In this document: piece by piece, positions 53,270 through 63,192 of the stretch
Layout: the number at the start of each line of letters is the position of its first letter
Position numbering within the stretch: the first letter of the stretch is position 1
Translations under genes and position numbers: made by a program
NCBI GenBank assembly: GCA_037127315.1
Contig: JBBBDQ010000403.1
Span: 682,001-746,000, forward strand
Length of the DNA stretch: 64,000 bases
DNA from: Ascarosepion bandense
Lineage: Eukaryota; Mollusca; Cephalopoda; Sepiida; Sepiidae
Direction: 5' to 3'
The notes under the pieces: generated by a model
What the model was told of the DNA's origin: nothing
The model's database searches: none
Seen by the model: only the letters and a program-made list of their open reading frames with translations

Positions 53270-53500
53270 TAACCAACGTCTTTAGCCACTGGGCCATGTG
53301 TCCTTAAGAACAACAACTGAATTTCTGGGACTTAAAAACCTAATGTTCAGAAACCATTTTTTACCACAGTTCATATTGCAATTTTTTTATGTTAATAGAT
53401 TTCTCTAATATTTTTGGTGTTAATGGTTTTCTCTAGTATTTTTTTTTACCAGAGTTCATATTGCAATTTTTGATGTTAATGGTTTTGTCTAATATTTTTA
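53270..53500 (-). mobile_element. SINE D head plus tandem ~60-90 bp repeats
   Basis: On minus 'ggacacatggcccagtggct' repeats the A-box segment of 36,620 (gcgcatggcccagtggat), followed upstream by 'taggtttttaagtcccagaa' as there. Next to it (53,360-53,500) 'agttcatattgcaatttt' and 'gttaatggttttctctagta' occur in two to three tandem copies. The same 'caatatgggctctggtaaaa' motif lies just before SINE D at 36,540. Confidence 0.6.
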
Positions 53501-53504
53501 CCAC

Positions 53505-53770
53505 AAAAAAAGAAAGGTGTGTAAGACAAGGATGCGTCTCCTCTCTAGATATATTCAATCTCTACAGAGAGTCTATCCTAAAAAAAGTTGCAGACCCTAC
53601 CAACATTTATTCTCAGGAGGTGCAAAAGCTTAACAAGATCAGACACGCAGATGACAGTATTATGATGGCAGTCTCAGGAATAAAAATGAAGAACTTAGTA
53701 GACAAGGTAGTGAAAGAGAGGAAGAAAAAATGTTTTACCAGCATCAGTAAAAAGACAGATCATAGTTTTT
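53505..53770 (+). mobile_element. RTE-type LINE RT fragment, diverged subfamily
   Basis: ORF 53,461-53,772 contains 'RCVRQGCVSSLDIFNLYRES' (motif B) and 'LNKIRHADDSIMMAVSGIKM', with HADD in place of YADD. It lacks the preceding motif A and the C-terminal domain. Its divergence from the main subfamily suggests a separate lineage. Confidence 0.85.
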
Positions 53771-53787
53771 AAAGAAAGAGAACAAGC

Positions 53788-53891
53788 GAACCACATTTCT
53801 GCTGCCTCTAGTTGCTGCCCAACTCACTCCAGGCTTGGTTTTTAATTCAGAGTTTTCTTTGTTTTCACCAAATTCTCTTTCTTAATATATT
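53788..53891 (-). repeat. left arm (non-SINE part) of an inverted duplication
   Basis: 'gaaccacatttctgctgcct', 'ctcactccaggcttggtttt' and 'ccaaattctctttcttaata' are mirrored at 56,071-56,177. The outermost part is RTE LINE sequence (EAAEMWF region). See the right arm. Confidence 0.88.
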
Positions 53892-54460
53892 CAGTCAGTT
53901 AAGTGCCATACGTGATACACGCTTGGGCGATCATGTCTCGAAAGAGACATGACTGGCTAGGCAGAAGATTATCCCGCAGTTGGTTGCCATTGCTTTCTGC
54001 GGTAGATTGGTTGCCAGCCAAGGCTATAGAATCCAATCTGTCCTGGACAGATAAGAGATAGATTATATTACATTATTACATTAAGTATTATTGGGGGATC
54101 AGTTTATTACTTCTTAACAATAGAAAACTGATCCCCCACTTTATGCCCAGTACAAATTATAATTATATTTCCAACTATTATATTCAGTCAGTTAGTTAAG
54201 TGCCATATGTGATACATGCTTTCGGCGATCATGTCTCGAAAGAGACATGACTGACTGAGCAGAAGATTATCCCGCAGTAGGTTGCCATTGCTTTCTGCGG
54301 TAGATTGGTTGCCAGCCAAAGCTATAAAACCCAATCTGTCATGTTATTTAACCCATAACTGGAAGGAAGAGACGGATTAATACCTTTCCCAAGGGTATTT
54401 GCGCGTAAGTGACTGCAATAAATTCAACCAGAATTTGAACTCGGCTCCCCGATTTCACGT
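53892..54460 (-). mobile_element. SINE A - palindromic spacer - SINE A composite, second copy
   Basis: Minus-strand order: SINE A (54,460 to 54,184, lacking only the start of the head), spacer (54,183-54,050) with 'gggggatcagttt' / 'aaactgatccccc', then a headless SINE A (54,045-53,892). This repeats the arrangement at 42,964-43,412, including the 'actgaatataatagttggaa' junction. The terminal part also belongs to the inverted duplication with 55,919-56,177. Confidence 0.86.
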
Positions 54461-54569
54461 TAAATTGTAACTGCCAATAAAAGATCCACTTATAATTTTC
54501 TCAGACTCGCCTCGCTGTACATGTTGAATAAATCCAGTGAGGGGATACATCCTTGTCTTTCACGTTTTT

Positions 54570-54845
54570 CTTGTGGTGCAGTGGATATCGGCTCGGATTT
54601 CAAATTCGAGTTGAATTCGTTACATTCACTTACTCGCAAATACCCTTGGAAAAGGTATTAATCAGTCTCTTCCCTTCAGTTATGGGTTAAATAACAGGAC
54701 AGACTAAGTTCTACAGCTTTGTCGTAACCAATCTACCGCAGAAAGTAATGGCATCCTACCCCGGGAAAATTTTCTGTCCACTCAGTCATGTCTCGAAAGG
54801 GACATGATCGCCCAAGCGTGTATCACGTATAGCACTTAACTGACT
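54570..54845 (+). mobile_element. SINE A (first of a tandem pair) inside the LINE
   Basis: 'cttgtggtgcagtggatatc' A box; B box degraded ('caaattcgagttgaattc' with ~20 bp of the head missing). 3' end 'tatagcacttaactgactgc'. Confidence 0.9.
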
Positions 54846-54849
54846 GCTA

Positions 54850-55153
54850 GGATGTGCGTTGTGGTGCAGTGGATATCGGCTTGAAGCGAGAAATCGGGGA
54901 ACGGAGTTCGAATTACAATTGAATTCCTAGCATTCACATACGAGAAATACCCTTGAGAAAGGTATTAATCCGTCTCTCCCCTCCAGTTATGGGTTAACTA
55001 ATAGGACAGATTGGGTTCTATAGGTTTGGCAACCAGTCTACCGCAGAAAGTAATGGCAACTTACTGCGGGATAATATTCTGCCCAGTCAGTCATGTCTCT
55101 AAAGAGACGATCGCCTAAGCTTGTATCACGTATGGCACTTAACTGACCGACTG
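54850..55153 (+). mobile_element. SINE A (second of a tandem pair) inside the LINE
   Basis: Starts 'ggatgtgcgttgtggtgcag', ends 'ggcacttaactgaccgactg'. A box intact; B box 'gagttcgaattacaa'. Directly follows the first copy in the same orientation. Confidence 0.92.
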
Positions 55154-55424
55154 GAATTTACTGAACACATTTTCTATCCAGATCTAGGCTGTTTCCTGCT
55201 AGTAGAGGTACTGGGTTATTCTAATATGCTTACCAAATATCTCCAGGTTTTCAAGTAGTTCAACAGTTCTTTGTGACATCTTTTATCAAATACTTTTGCA
55301 TAATCTATAATATTCACGCTGGTCACTTCATGAAAATGTGGTTATAAATTTGTTTTATTGCCCATGCGCACCCTGAATAAGGTATAGAGTGCTGCATAAG
55401 CTATTGTTAATTCTGAAGTTTTGA

Positions 55425-55560
55425 GATGATGAATTATCATTATTTACACTATCTTTATTCGGACTATTGTTCTCGTTGTTATCAAAAAGGTTCGGCCGTT
55501 GTTTCATTCAGCCTTCATCAGGAGTATAAGACGGCACATGGCAAGTCGGCAAGCAGCTTT
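55425..55560 (-). repeat. Penelope-type terminal repeat fragment (candidate)
   Basis: On minus 'ctcctgatgaaggctgaatg', 'aaacaacggccgaaccttt' and 'aatagtccgaataaagatag' parallel the blocks at 31.1 and 36.8 kb. Here the motif reads CTGATGA followed by a ggc/gcc stem and GAAC, the closest in this window to a hammerhead core (CTGANGA...GAAA), but with GAAC and no clear stem III cleavage site. Confidence 0.5.
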
Positions 55561-55775
55561 CGTCTTTGAAATTTTTTGTGCTCTGTCTAAATCGGCAATG
55601 CAGTTGGTGCATCGTTAGTGAATTCTCACACAAATTCACGTTGTGCAGCTTTGTTCGAAACATATTTTAACACACAAATCGGTTTTTCTTTTTCAGTTAC
55701 TGGCATTTTATACTTGAAAAAAACAATAGAAAAATGAATCTTTGCTATTCGGACCGGTATGTTCACTTCTGGCAG

Positions 55776-56070
55776 GATGTGCGTTGAGGTGCAGTGGATA
55801 TCGGCTTGTAACGAAAGATCGGGAAGCCGAGTTCGAATTCCAGTTGAATTCATTGCATTTACTTACGCGCATTAAGGTATTAATCCGTCTCTTCCTTCCA
55901 GTTATGGGTTAAATAACAGGATAGATTGGGTTCTATAGCCTTGGCTGGCAACTAGTCTACCGCAGAAAGCAATGGCAACCTACTGCGGGATAATCTTCTG
56001 CCCAGTCAGTCATGTCTTTTTCGAGACATGATCGCCCAAGCGTGTATCACGTATGGCACTTAACTGACTG
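55776..56070 (+). mobile_element. SINE A, nearly full length
   Basis: Starts 'ggatgtgcgttgaggtgcag', B box 'gagttcgaattccag', ends 'ggcacttaactgactga'. Lacks ~15 bp ('aaatacccttggg'). It and its 3' flank form the right arm of the inverted duplication. Confidence 0.93.
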
Positions 56071-56177
56071 AATATATTAAGAAAGAGAATTTGGTGAAAA
56101 CAAAGAAAACTCTGAATTAAAAACCAAGCCTGGAGTGAGTTGGGCAGCAACTAGAGGCAGCAGAAATGTGGTTCTGA
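56071..56177 (+). repeat. right arm (non-SINE part) of an inverted duplication
   Basis: 'tattaagaaagagaatttgg', 'aaaaccaagcctggagtgag' and 'gcaactagaggcagcagaaa' continue the mirror image of 53,788-53,891. With the SINE part the arms are ~255 bp, about 1.9 kb apart. Confidence 0.88.
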
Positions 56178-56689
56178 CTGACTTTTACATTACTGGTCAA
56201 TTCCTGGTGTCGATCTATATTAGTCCTTATTGAAAGAAGTTTTTTTTGTATTATCTTTATGTGGATCTAAACATTTTACGACTCCTACAATGAATTCCTT
56301 TATGAACTTTGCATTGCTGAATTATTAACATTTTTTCCAAGCAAATATGTACCTTTATAGCTCAATTCCCATCTCTTATCCACTTAACTCTCACCCCGTA
56401 TCTTGTTCTTTTCCTTTCTCTCTACCTTCACATGTCTTCAAATCCTTCTCTTGCCCTTTCTCTTTCACCCTTTATAGCTGATTCATCTTTGTCTTCTGTT
56501 GCAGGATTTCCTTAATGTAATATAGAATTAAATAATTGTCTCTGCTTTTGCTTTCCATCCTTTAGTTTTAGCAGTGCAATTTTTCAAGCTTCACCTTCTA
56601 ATTTATCATATTTATTGTCTTCATAATGTTGATGCGCAGTGTAACTTTGAACTGTTAGAATTACAGGATCATAAAGCAAACAAGACATT
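56178..56689. other. unassigned, partly pyrimidine-rich sequence
   Basis: A C/T-rich stretch (56,365-56,475) resembles LINE 3' UTR composition but lacks the family landmarks. Nothing else recognised. Confidence 0.4.
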
Positions 56690-57165
56690 TTCTCCCTTTG
56701 TCTGTTCTATAAATACTTTCATGGCTTCTGCTCGGACGAGCTTAAGTTACTGATGCCTCCTCAACAGGTGTTTACTCGTGCAACCAGACTGGCAACTGGG
56801 TCCCACCCATTCACAGTCAGGTTAACCAAATGCAGACGACAATTCTACTCCTGCAGCTTCTTCTCTCGCACTTCCCGCCTGTGGAACTCGCTCCCGTATT
56901 CTTGCTTTCCTGACGGCTACAACCTCCAGAAATTTAAATGCAAAGTCAATACTCATCTACTAATCACTGGACTCTAGCTCTCTCCCCACCCCTGTATAAC
57001 CTTCCCTTTCTCTCCACCTATTTATCTGTCATCGCACCTGCTTTCTCAGCTTTCTATTGTTCCTTTCTAACTAGTTTGTACTCTTCACTCTTTTCCAATT
57101 AATCTTTTTACATTTATGTAACCCCCTGCACATCAGTTGCTTGGGGTGAAATGATTAAAAAAAAA
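56690..57165 (+). mobile_element. CR1/L2-type LINE, C-terminal coding and full 3' UTR
   Basis: ORF 56,753-56,977: 'FTRATRLATGSHPFTVRLTK', 'FYSCSFFSRTSRLWNSLPYS', 'LQKFKCKVNTHLL', then stop, pyrimidine-rich 3' UTR, 'cccctgcacatcagttg', 'cttggggtgaaatgattaaa' and an A tail. The C-terminus is intact, making this the best copy of the 3' end. Confidence 0.92.
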
Positions 57166-57424
57166 AATTCCCATTCATCTTTCAAAGTTCGTTTTTTGAA
57201 CATAATGGGTTAAAATTAATAGAGAAATGGTATTATTTTGAAAAGATAAATATTAGCAAAAAGATAAATAAATATTAGCAAGTATAAAATACTACGAGCA
57301 GTTAAGATGCGGTCATCGTTAAAGTTGTATTATAGCCTCAGATAAGAAAGGGAATCTTTATGTTGAAAAAAGAAATTTTGATGACTTGCCTAGGGAAATA
57401 TGACAACTCTGCTCAAAGGCAGAC

Positions 57425-59921
57425 TTAGAGAGATGACCTCTAAATTTTCAGCTCTAACTCCGGCTTCGGCTCCAACATTTTGAAATTTACTGGGTCCAAC
57501 TCCAACATTTAGAAATTTCCAGCCCCGGCTCCCAACTCTAGCTAGTCACAGAGTAATGATTGATATACCTTACTGAAACTGGAACTTGTTCATTGCTGCT
57601 ATTGATAATAGACAGCTATTAATCTAAATTATAATGAATATACCTCTGCCTTTTAATCTCTTATTATTGATTATATAATCTGTAACTGATTATTGATAAC
57701 AATATAAAAACATTAAAAACATATTTTAGTACAATGCAATTATCCTTTGTTAACAATAAATTCAATGTTTCAGCGAAAATTTCAAAGAACAAATAATGTT
57801 AAAAATATAAAGTTTGTTATTAATTGAAGTGGTGCGAGATTAGTACTGGAAAAATGATAGATGAAAAGAGTTAAAGTAGAAAATAATTACTTAATCAGGT
57901 TGAGAAGTAAGTAGGCTGGTAGCAAGATGGCGTATAAGGAAAATTTTCGTTAGTCGAAGGGAACGGAATTCATTTTTTTTTATATTACAACAGATCTTCG
58001 TTCGGTTAAAGTTTTTGTGTAGTAGAAGTTTTTCTTTGCAAAATGAGTCTTGGAAATAAATTTTGTCATCAATATTCTGAAAGGCAAACTACTAAGTTGA
58101 ATTACATTTGTATCTTTCTATGTTCAAGTCTCTCTCTTTCTTTTGTTTACAAATAAAACAACTGTCTGTTGTCAGCACTTAGTATCTGTTTATATCCCAG
58201 TTTATGTTCTAGCACCAGCTCGTGAAGTTCTTTTCTTTTTGGTTAATTTTTAAAAAGCGATGTTTCTCAGTGGTTGAATATTTATTTCTAACATAAGCTC
58301 GATAATTTCTTTCTTTGTTTCTCTAGTTATTTTTAAGGACAGGCCTTTCGTTGATTTAATATTTACTTCCCACTTAGTCGTGAAAAATGAAATATAAACA
58401 CAGATAAAATACCATCATTTATCAATGTTTATATTTCTTTTTTTTTAATACCTCAAGAATAACTATTGTGGAAAACAAAACTAAAAAAATAAATAAAACT
58501 TCCATAGCTTAGCAAGTGAAGTCCTCAAATCCAGAAAAGTAATTCACGACTAAGTGGGAAGTAAATATTCAATCAACGAGAGACCTGTCCTTGAAAAAAA
58601 AAAAAAAAAATAGAAAAACAAAGAAATTATCGAGCTTATGTTAGAAATAAATATTCAGCCACTGAGAAACATCGCTTTTTGTGGTCTTCTTTCTAGCTAA
58701 AAATAATTAATTCTTTTTCTTTTTTTGCTTAAAATATTTTTATCGTGTTTTTATTAGCATGGAGTTAGAAAACGAACAATCAACTGACATTGTCAGTAAG
58801 GGGAAGGTGAAAATTTAGTTAAGGCATAACCAACAGACGCGCCACTAGGTCTTCAACTTACTGACAACAAAGCCTGCTGTTACAAGCAGAAGAGTGTTAT
58901 AGTGGGGAGGCATTCTAGTGAAGAGTAGTCGTGAGTTGTTGCAGATTAACGGAATTTGGCCTCGTTGTAGATAGCTCACTATAAGTCATAAAAAGATTAT
59001 AAATCAAGGAAAGCAAATTGAGTTTAGAAACAACATTTTATATATACACATATAAATTAAGGTTTTTACAATTAAAGTAATACTTGAAGTATAGGTCCAA
59101 CGGACGTTAAAATGTTCATGGTAATAAATGCTGAAAAGAGAATTAGTCCTTAGGTATGTGGGAGCGTTGTAAGTAAGGAATGTCTTTGATGTATCCACTC
59201 CTTTGGTCAGTAAGTAGTTAGAGACAGCGAAGAATAAGATGAGAGGGAAGAGAGGCGAGCATAATAATTCGTTTGACGTCGGTCAAGGGAGATACTAATT
59301 ACACTCGTCTCTCTCGAGTCTGTGTGTGTCTGTCTAGATCTGTCTGGCGATTCTTTCTGTATCGCAGCAGATCATTTGGGAATTCATATCCGTATTTGAT
59401 TTTGGGATTCCCATTGGTCGATAAATAAAATTCGCGTAGACTCGCGAACTGGAATTTGATGTTTAATCAATTTTTAGTTTTCAACCGGAACCTCTGCGTC
59501 GAGCCGGCTGCGCACCGACGAATTTTGGTCATTTACTTGTTAGTCGTGAGAGTGCAAAGATCCGGTCTCTCGCTTTGCTCTGTATGTATCACCACAGTGT
59601 TAGTGTGTTGTATAAATTTGCTTTAAAGATCTTAATGGTTTTCAGTTAACAACAGTTAACAGTTTTCAGTTGCCAAATCAAACTGCACTAGTTATTAATT
59701 TTTGATCCCATTTAACACAAACTCAGACTGATAAATTTAATTATTGCTGAGTAAGAAAAAAATTTATTGTGAACTTTTAGTATAGGGAACTGGAACTAGA
59801 AAAGTTCTGGCTGGAGCCAAATAATTTTGAAAAGTTGGAGCCGGAGCTGAACTCAGCCCAGCTCAAAAGTTGGAGAAGGCCTCACGTGATGACCCAGAAA
59901 GCCGCAGGTTCCCACCCCTGA
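57425..59921. mobile_element. possible non-autonomous hAT-type element (tentative)
   Basis: The right end on minus reads 'caggggtgggaacctgcggc', a typical hAT terminal sequence, then 'cagctccggctccaactttt'. At the left (57,450-57,545) 'ccggcttcggctccaacatt' repeats that subterminal motif in inverse orientation, but the left terminus itself ('agatgacctctaaatttt') is not CAGGG-like. Flanks 'acttagag' and 'atttagag' differ by one base of 8. No transposase is visible in the 2.5 kb. Two unrelated elements cannot be excluded. Confidence 0.4.
58252..58680. repeat. foldback: ~135 bp arms, ~158 bp spacer
   Basis: Arms 58,252-58,384 and 58,543-58,680 are complementary apart from a length change in an A/T run: 'aaaagcgatgtttctcagtg', 'cataagctcgataatttctt' and 'tacttcccacttagtcgtga' each have an exact partner. 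The left arm also shows weak ~75 bp internal periodicity (agctcg.gaa/taattttt). No coding content. Confidence 0.93.
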
Positions 59922-60690
59922 TTTAGAGTAAAGAAGCTTTACTTACTCAAATATGGAAACTAGATTTAGGGCATTTTTACCTCCATTCCGATTTTTCAAC
60001 ATCACTAAAGATGAAACAATTCATTTCAAAGATTAATTTCCTAGAGAATTCTCTTATAACGAAAAATTAATTCATTTGATTTTAAATCATTCTCCTATTA
60101 AATAACGATACTGACTAAGCCAGTCTTTTAGGAAGGAACCTCTGGCTTCTTGACTTTTCCATCATCGTCTTGGGTGCAGAGGTTAAATCTCCCGAAAAGG
60201 CAGCTTAGAATTAATAATGTTTACTGGTTTGAACTTTGATAAATGTTCTAGATTTGCATTTTATTAACATTTGCGTCGCTACTACTTGACGAGTGTAGGC
60301 CTCCAGTAACTAAATCTTCCCCATACTGATTTTCTTGTGGTGGTTAGCATATACGTCGTTTGTATGTTGTATATGACTTGACCCCCACCTGTTCTTATGG
60401 CTACGCCAATTGGGTTGTCAGACAGCAAAATTTGTGGCTGCTGTTAGTTGAACTTTGAGGAATTGCTTCTCTGGTTCATACGACGTGAGTAGCAAACAAA
60501 ACTGCAAGTCACCCGCCTCTTTTATTTAGAATTTCTCTCAAAGAAAATTCTCTCCAATATAAAGGGTAGAAAATAAGATGAAAAAGAAGTTGTGAATTTG
60601 ACAATGCACCGAAAAAAATAATAGCATCAGCATGAAATAATTGTATAGCAATCATGGTTCTCAACAGCTTTCCCTTTCGTTAATACCGAT
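59922..60690. other. unassigned sequence
   Basis: No gene or repeat recognised. Confidence 0.4.
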
Positions 60691-60694
60691 AAAC

Positions 60695-61030
60695 TCTTTA
60701 AAAATGTTTTACTGAAGGATGCTGAAAATGCCATGGGTAGAACATGTGTTTAAATAGGAACAAAAAGAACACTTAGAATCGGAAATAGCTTAACATCCTC
60801 TGTGGCGTAAGTTGAAAAGAGGGCTTGGAGAATTTGACACTCACCGAATATACTGAAAGCGTTCTAGGTTTAACATCAAGTGCGGACGCCGACATAAGGT
60901 CAAGGATCTTAACCAAACTTGAAAGGCACTTGAAAATAACATAATAGAAAACATTTAACAACAAACCTAAGAAGATGGAGTAAATGTATGGAGGAACATG
61001 GACTGGAAATGATAGTAAAGAAACAAAGAT
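60695..61030 (+). mobile_element. RTE-type LINE, very degraded C-terminal fragment
   Basis: 'tactgaaggatgctgaaaat', 'atgccatgggtagaacatgt' and 'agagggcttggagaatttga' follow the order of the FYRRMLRISWxEHV...RKEGLENL coding block. 'catggactggaaatgatagt' may be a further piece. No frame is open. Confidence 0.6.
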
Positions 61031-61044
61031 TTCTTAAAACTACA

Positions 61045-61615
61045 GGTGTCCCTGCTATTCACCTCGGGTTTCTTGACAAAATACAACGGAGAGTCTGTAA
61101 TGTGATCGATACCGACTTGGCAGACCGGCTGCAGTCTCTCTCTCACCGGCGTGACTGTGTCTCTTCTATAAATACTTTCACGGCTTCTGCTCCGATGAAC
61201 TTAGATCACTGGTGCCCCCTAGGTACGAATTTGAACGAGACACTAGATTAGCAACTAGGTCCCACCCTTTTACAGTGAAACCGATAAAATGTAACCGCAA
61301 TTTCTACTCCACTAGCTACTTTTCTCGCAATTCCCGACTATGGAATTCCCTTCCACATGATAGCTCCCCCGACAGCTAGTTAAACAAGGAGTTTAAATTT
61401 AAGACACCTCCTAACACACTAGCTCGCATCCATTCTCTCAAACACTCTTCCCATCTACCCAACCCTCAGCCTCGGTATCCTTATCCGTCTATCACCCACC
61501 TTCTGACATTTCCTATATCTAACCACTCTTTGTCTTTACCTTCCCCTATATAACCCCTTGCGCAATAGTGGCTGTGGAATACCTTGCTTGGGGTGAAATG
61601 ATTAAAAAGAAAAGA
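61045..61615 (+). mobile_element. CR1/L2-type LINE, C-terminal coding and 3' end
   Basis: ORF 60,988-61,251 includes 'VPAIHLGFLDKIQRRVCNVI' and 'LADRLQSLSHRRD', then by frameshift 'YEFERDTRLATRSHPFTVKP', 'CNRNFYSTSYFSRNSRLWN'. 3' UTR to 'taccttgcttggggtgaaat' and 'gattaaaaag'. A ~40 bp gap removes the usual 'VASLCLFYKYFHG' context in part. Confidence 0.9.
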
Positions 61616-61889
61616 TAAAATTTTGTGGAGGGACATGATTAATTACCTCTTGAATGTGCACGACACATAAAAAGAACTACTTTAACCCTTACCTTAACCG
61701 TTTTCAGGTAAGATCATACAGTGGCTTTCAACGGTTCATTTCAGAGTTCTCTTCCTCTTGACTGATTAACTTAAGAAGGCCACAATGTTCAATTTGACGC
61801 AAGAGGAAAAAGAATAGATGGATTGATAGCATTCTTAAGGTCATTAGAGAGAAATTAATGCAAGAGCTTCTGTAATATATTACTTTGAA

Positions 61890-62035
61890 CGGCAGATGTA
61901 ACTAACAGATACATCCGACCGTAGATAAGGTCTACAAAAGTAACAACCGGCTTGAAAGGGATTAACCGGCTGATGTGATTGACGGATACATCCGGTCATA
62001 GATAACGTCAACAAGTGACAACCTGAAAAACAAAA
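61890..62035 (+). repeat. two-copy ~70 bp tandem repeat
   Basis: 'acagatacatccgaccgtag' with 'gtctacaaaagtaacaaccg' is followed by 'acggatacatccggtcatag' with 'gtcaacaagtgacaacctg'. The two units are diverged. Family unknown. Confidence 0.75.
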
Positions 62036-62305
62036 ATGCGTGTATGAAGAGGTATGGCTATGTGGGTCGCGTGTGAGTTTTAAGACGATATAAAAGACTA
62101 GAATTTTGGCTGCATAAAAACGATTCCCGCTGGTTTCCGACTAGTTAATCAACCAGGATTTTCTTGGGAGGAGGGTGGTTACACACCGAGCAGGATTAAA
62201 AATATCTATCAAATGGCCGGTGAACATTTTTGTAGAGCCAACGAATATCAAACAAAATGGGTAGACTGGGTTTCATATCGATGTATGCAGTGTTCGTGAT
62301 TAAGT

Positions 62306-62395
62306 GAAACCTTCAAGTTAATGAACATCTGCTGTAATTTAATCTGGAGGTCTACTTGCCCAAGACATGCTCTGTATGAGTAAATGCTCTCCGGT
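62306..62395 (-). repeat. left arm of a ~85 bp inverted repeat flanking a LINE
   Basis: 'gaacatctgctgtaatttaa' and 'ggtctacttgcccaagacat' pair with 63,545-63,630 ('atgtcttgggcaagaagacc', 'aaatcacagcagatgtcc'). The LINE fragments at 62.46-63.19 kb lie between. Identity of the repeat unknown. Confidence 0.8.
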
Positions 62396-62456
62396 TTCAC
62401 CTCAGATATGTGGAGTGGACTGGTTAGTTGCTCTGATATCCAGTGACTCTACGACT

Positions 62457-63001
62457 TCTTCTTCTTCTATGTGCCCTGTCCCTTCAGGACGTAGGCGATC
62501 ATGGTTCTCCACGTCTCCCTATCCCTTGTGGCTCTTAGTATGTTTGCTCCTGTTACTCCTGTCAACCCCCGTTCCTTCAACCACCTGATCAGGCCCTGCA
62601 AATATGTTATCCGCTGCCTTCCTCTGTCTCTTTTTCCTTCTATCTGACCAGTCAGTATCAGGTTCTCCAGGCTTTCCTTCCTCATTGCGTGTCCTAGGAA
62701 CTTCAGTTGTCTCTTCCTGATGCTCAGTATTAATTTCCTTTTTGTTGCCATTCTTTCCAACACCTCATCGTTGCTTGCATGCTCAGTCCACGATATCCAC
62801 AGCATCCTTCTGTAGAACCACATTTCCGCTGCTTCCAGTTTTGTCCTCATTTTCGATGATATTGTCCAGCATTCACTGTCGTATTGAAGAACTGACATCA
62901 CATAACAATCCAGCATTCTTTTCTTTGTTTCTAGTGAAATTTTCCTGTGTGTTAGTACTTTACTCAGCTCCTGGAATGCATCCTTGTGCTTTTGGATCTC
63001 A
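62457..63001 (-). mobile_element. RTE-type LINE, C-terminal domain and 3' end
   Basis: Minus-strand ORF 62,467-62,916 (149 codons): 'MLDCYVMSVLQYDSECWTI', 'EMWFYRRMLWISWTEHASND', 'RKRQLKFLGHAMRKESLENL', 'TGQIEGKRDRGRQRITYLQG', ending 'YVLKGQGT'. 3' end with the GAA-type tail at 62,457. Possible target duplication 'tgactctacg' (62,448) against 'tcactctacg' (63,192). Confidence 0.94.
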
Positions 63002-63033
63002 GGGATACAAATGTATAGAAACTGCTGTAATCA

Positions 63034-63089
63034 CAAAGTGAGGGGTCAGTTTATATATTGATTGTCATATGAAACTGATCACCCACTTT
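63034..63089. repeat. solo copy of the palindrome from the SINE composite
   Basis: 'aaagtgaggggtcagttt' and 'aaactgatcacccacttt' are inverted and 18 bp apart; they match the palindromes at 43.14-43.19 and 54.09-54.14 kb. Here it separates two LINE fragments and no SINE is adjacent, so the palindrome is a repeat in its own right, probably a tiny inverted-repeat transposon. Confidence 0.78.
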
Positions 63090-63192
63090 ATATCCGCAGC
63101 ATCCTTCTGTAGAACCACATTTCCGCTGCTTCCAGTTTTGTCCTCATTTTCGATGATATTGTCCAGCATTCATTGCCGTATTGAAGAACTGT
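63090..63192 (-). mobile_element. RTE-type LINE fragment, repeated segment
   Basis: 'tccgcagcatccttctgtag' to 'attgccgtattgaagaactg' duplicates the segment at about 62,797-62,895 (EMWFYRRML to LQYGSEC) in the same orientation. It is separated from the longer fragment by the palindrome. Confidence 0.9.

Larger units (their letters stand above)
54500..55310 (-). mobile_element. RTE-type LINE RT fragment interrupted by two SINEs
   Basis: On minus: at 55,190-55,310 'IDYAKVFDKRCHKELLN'-like and 'LEIFGKHIRITQYLY'-like coding, and at 54,500-54,562 'QGCIPSLDLFNMYSEA' (motif B). The ~610 bp between are two plus-strand SINE A copies. The LINE is of a diverged subfamily with many changes. Confidence 0.78.

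Noticed and set aside
57929..57958. ATG with a good Kozak context ('gcaagatggcg') as a host start codon
   Set aside because: The frame stops after nine codons and no donor site or continuing exon could be supported.
59260..59640. LTR of a retrovirus-like element
   Set aside because: GC-richer and promoter-like in look, but no second copy, no primer-binding site and no gag/pol nearby.
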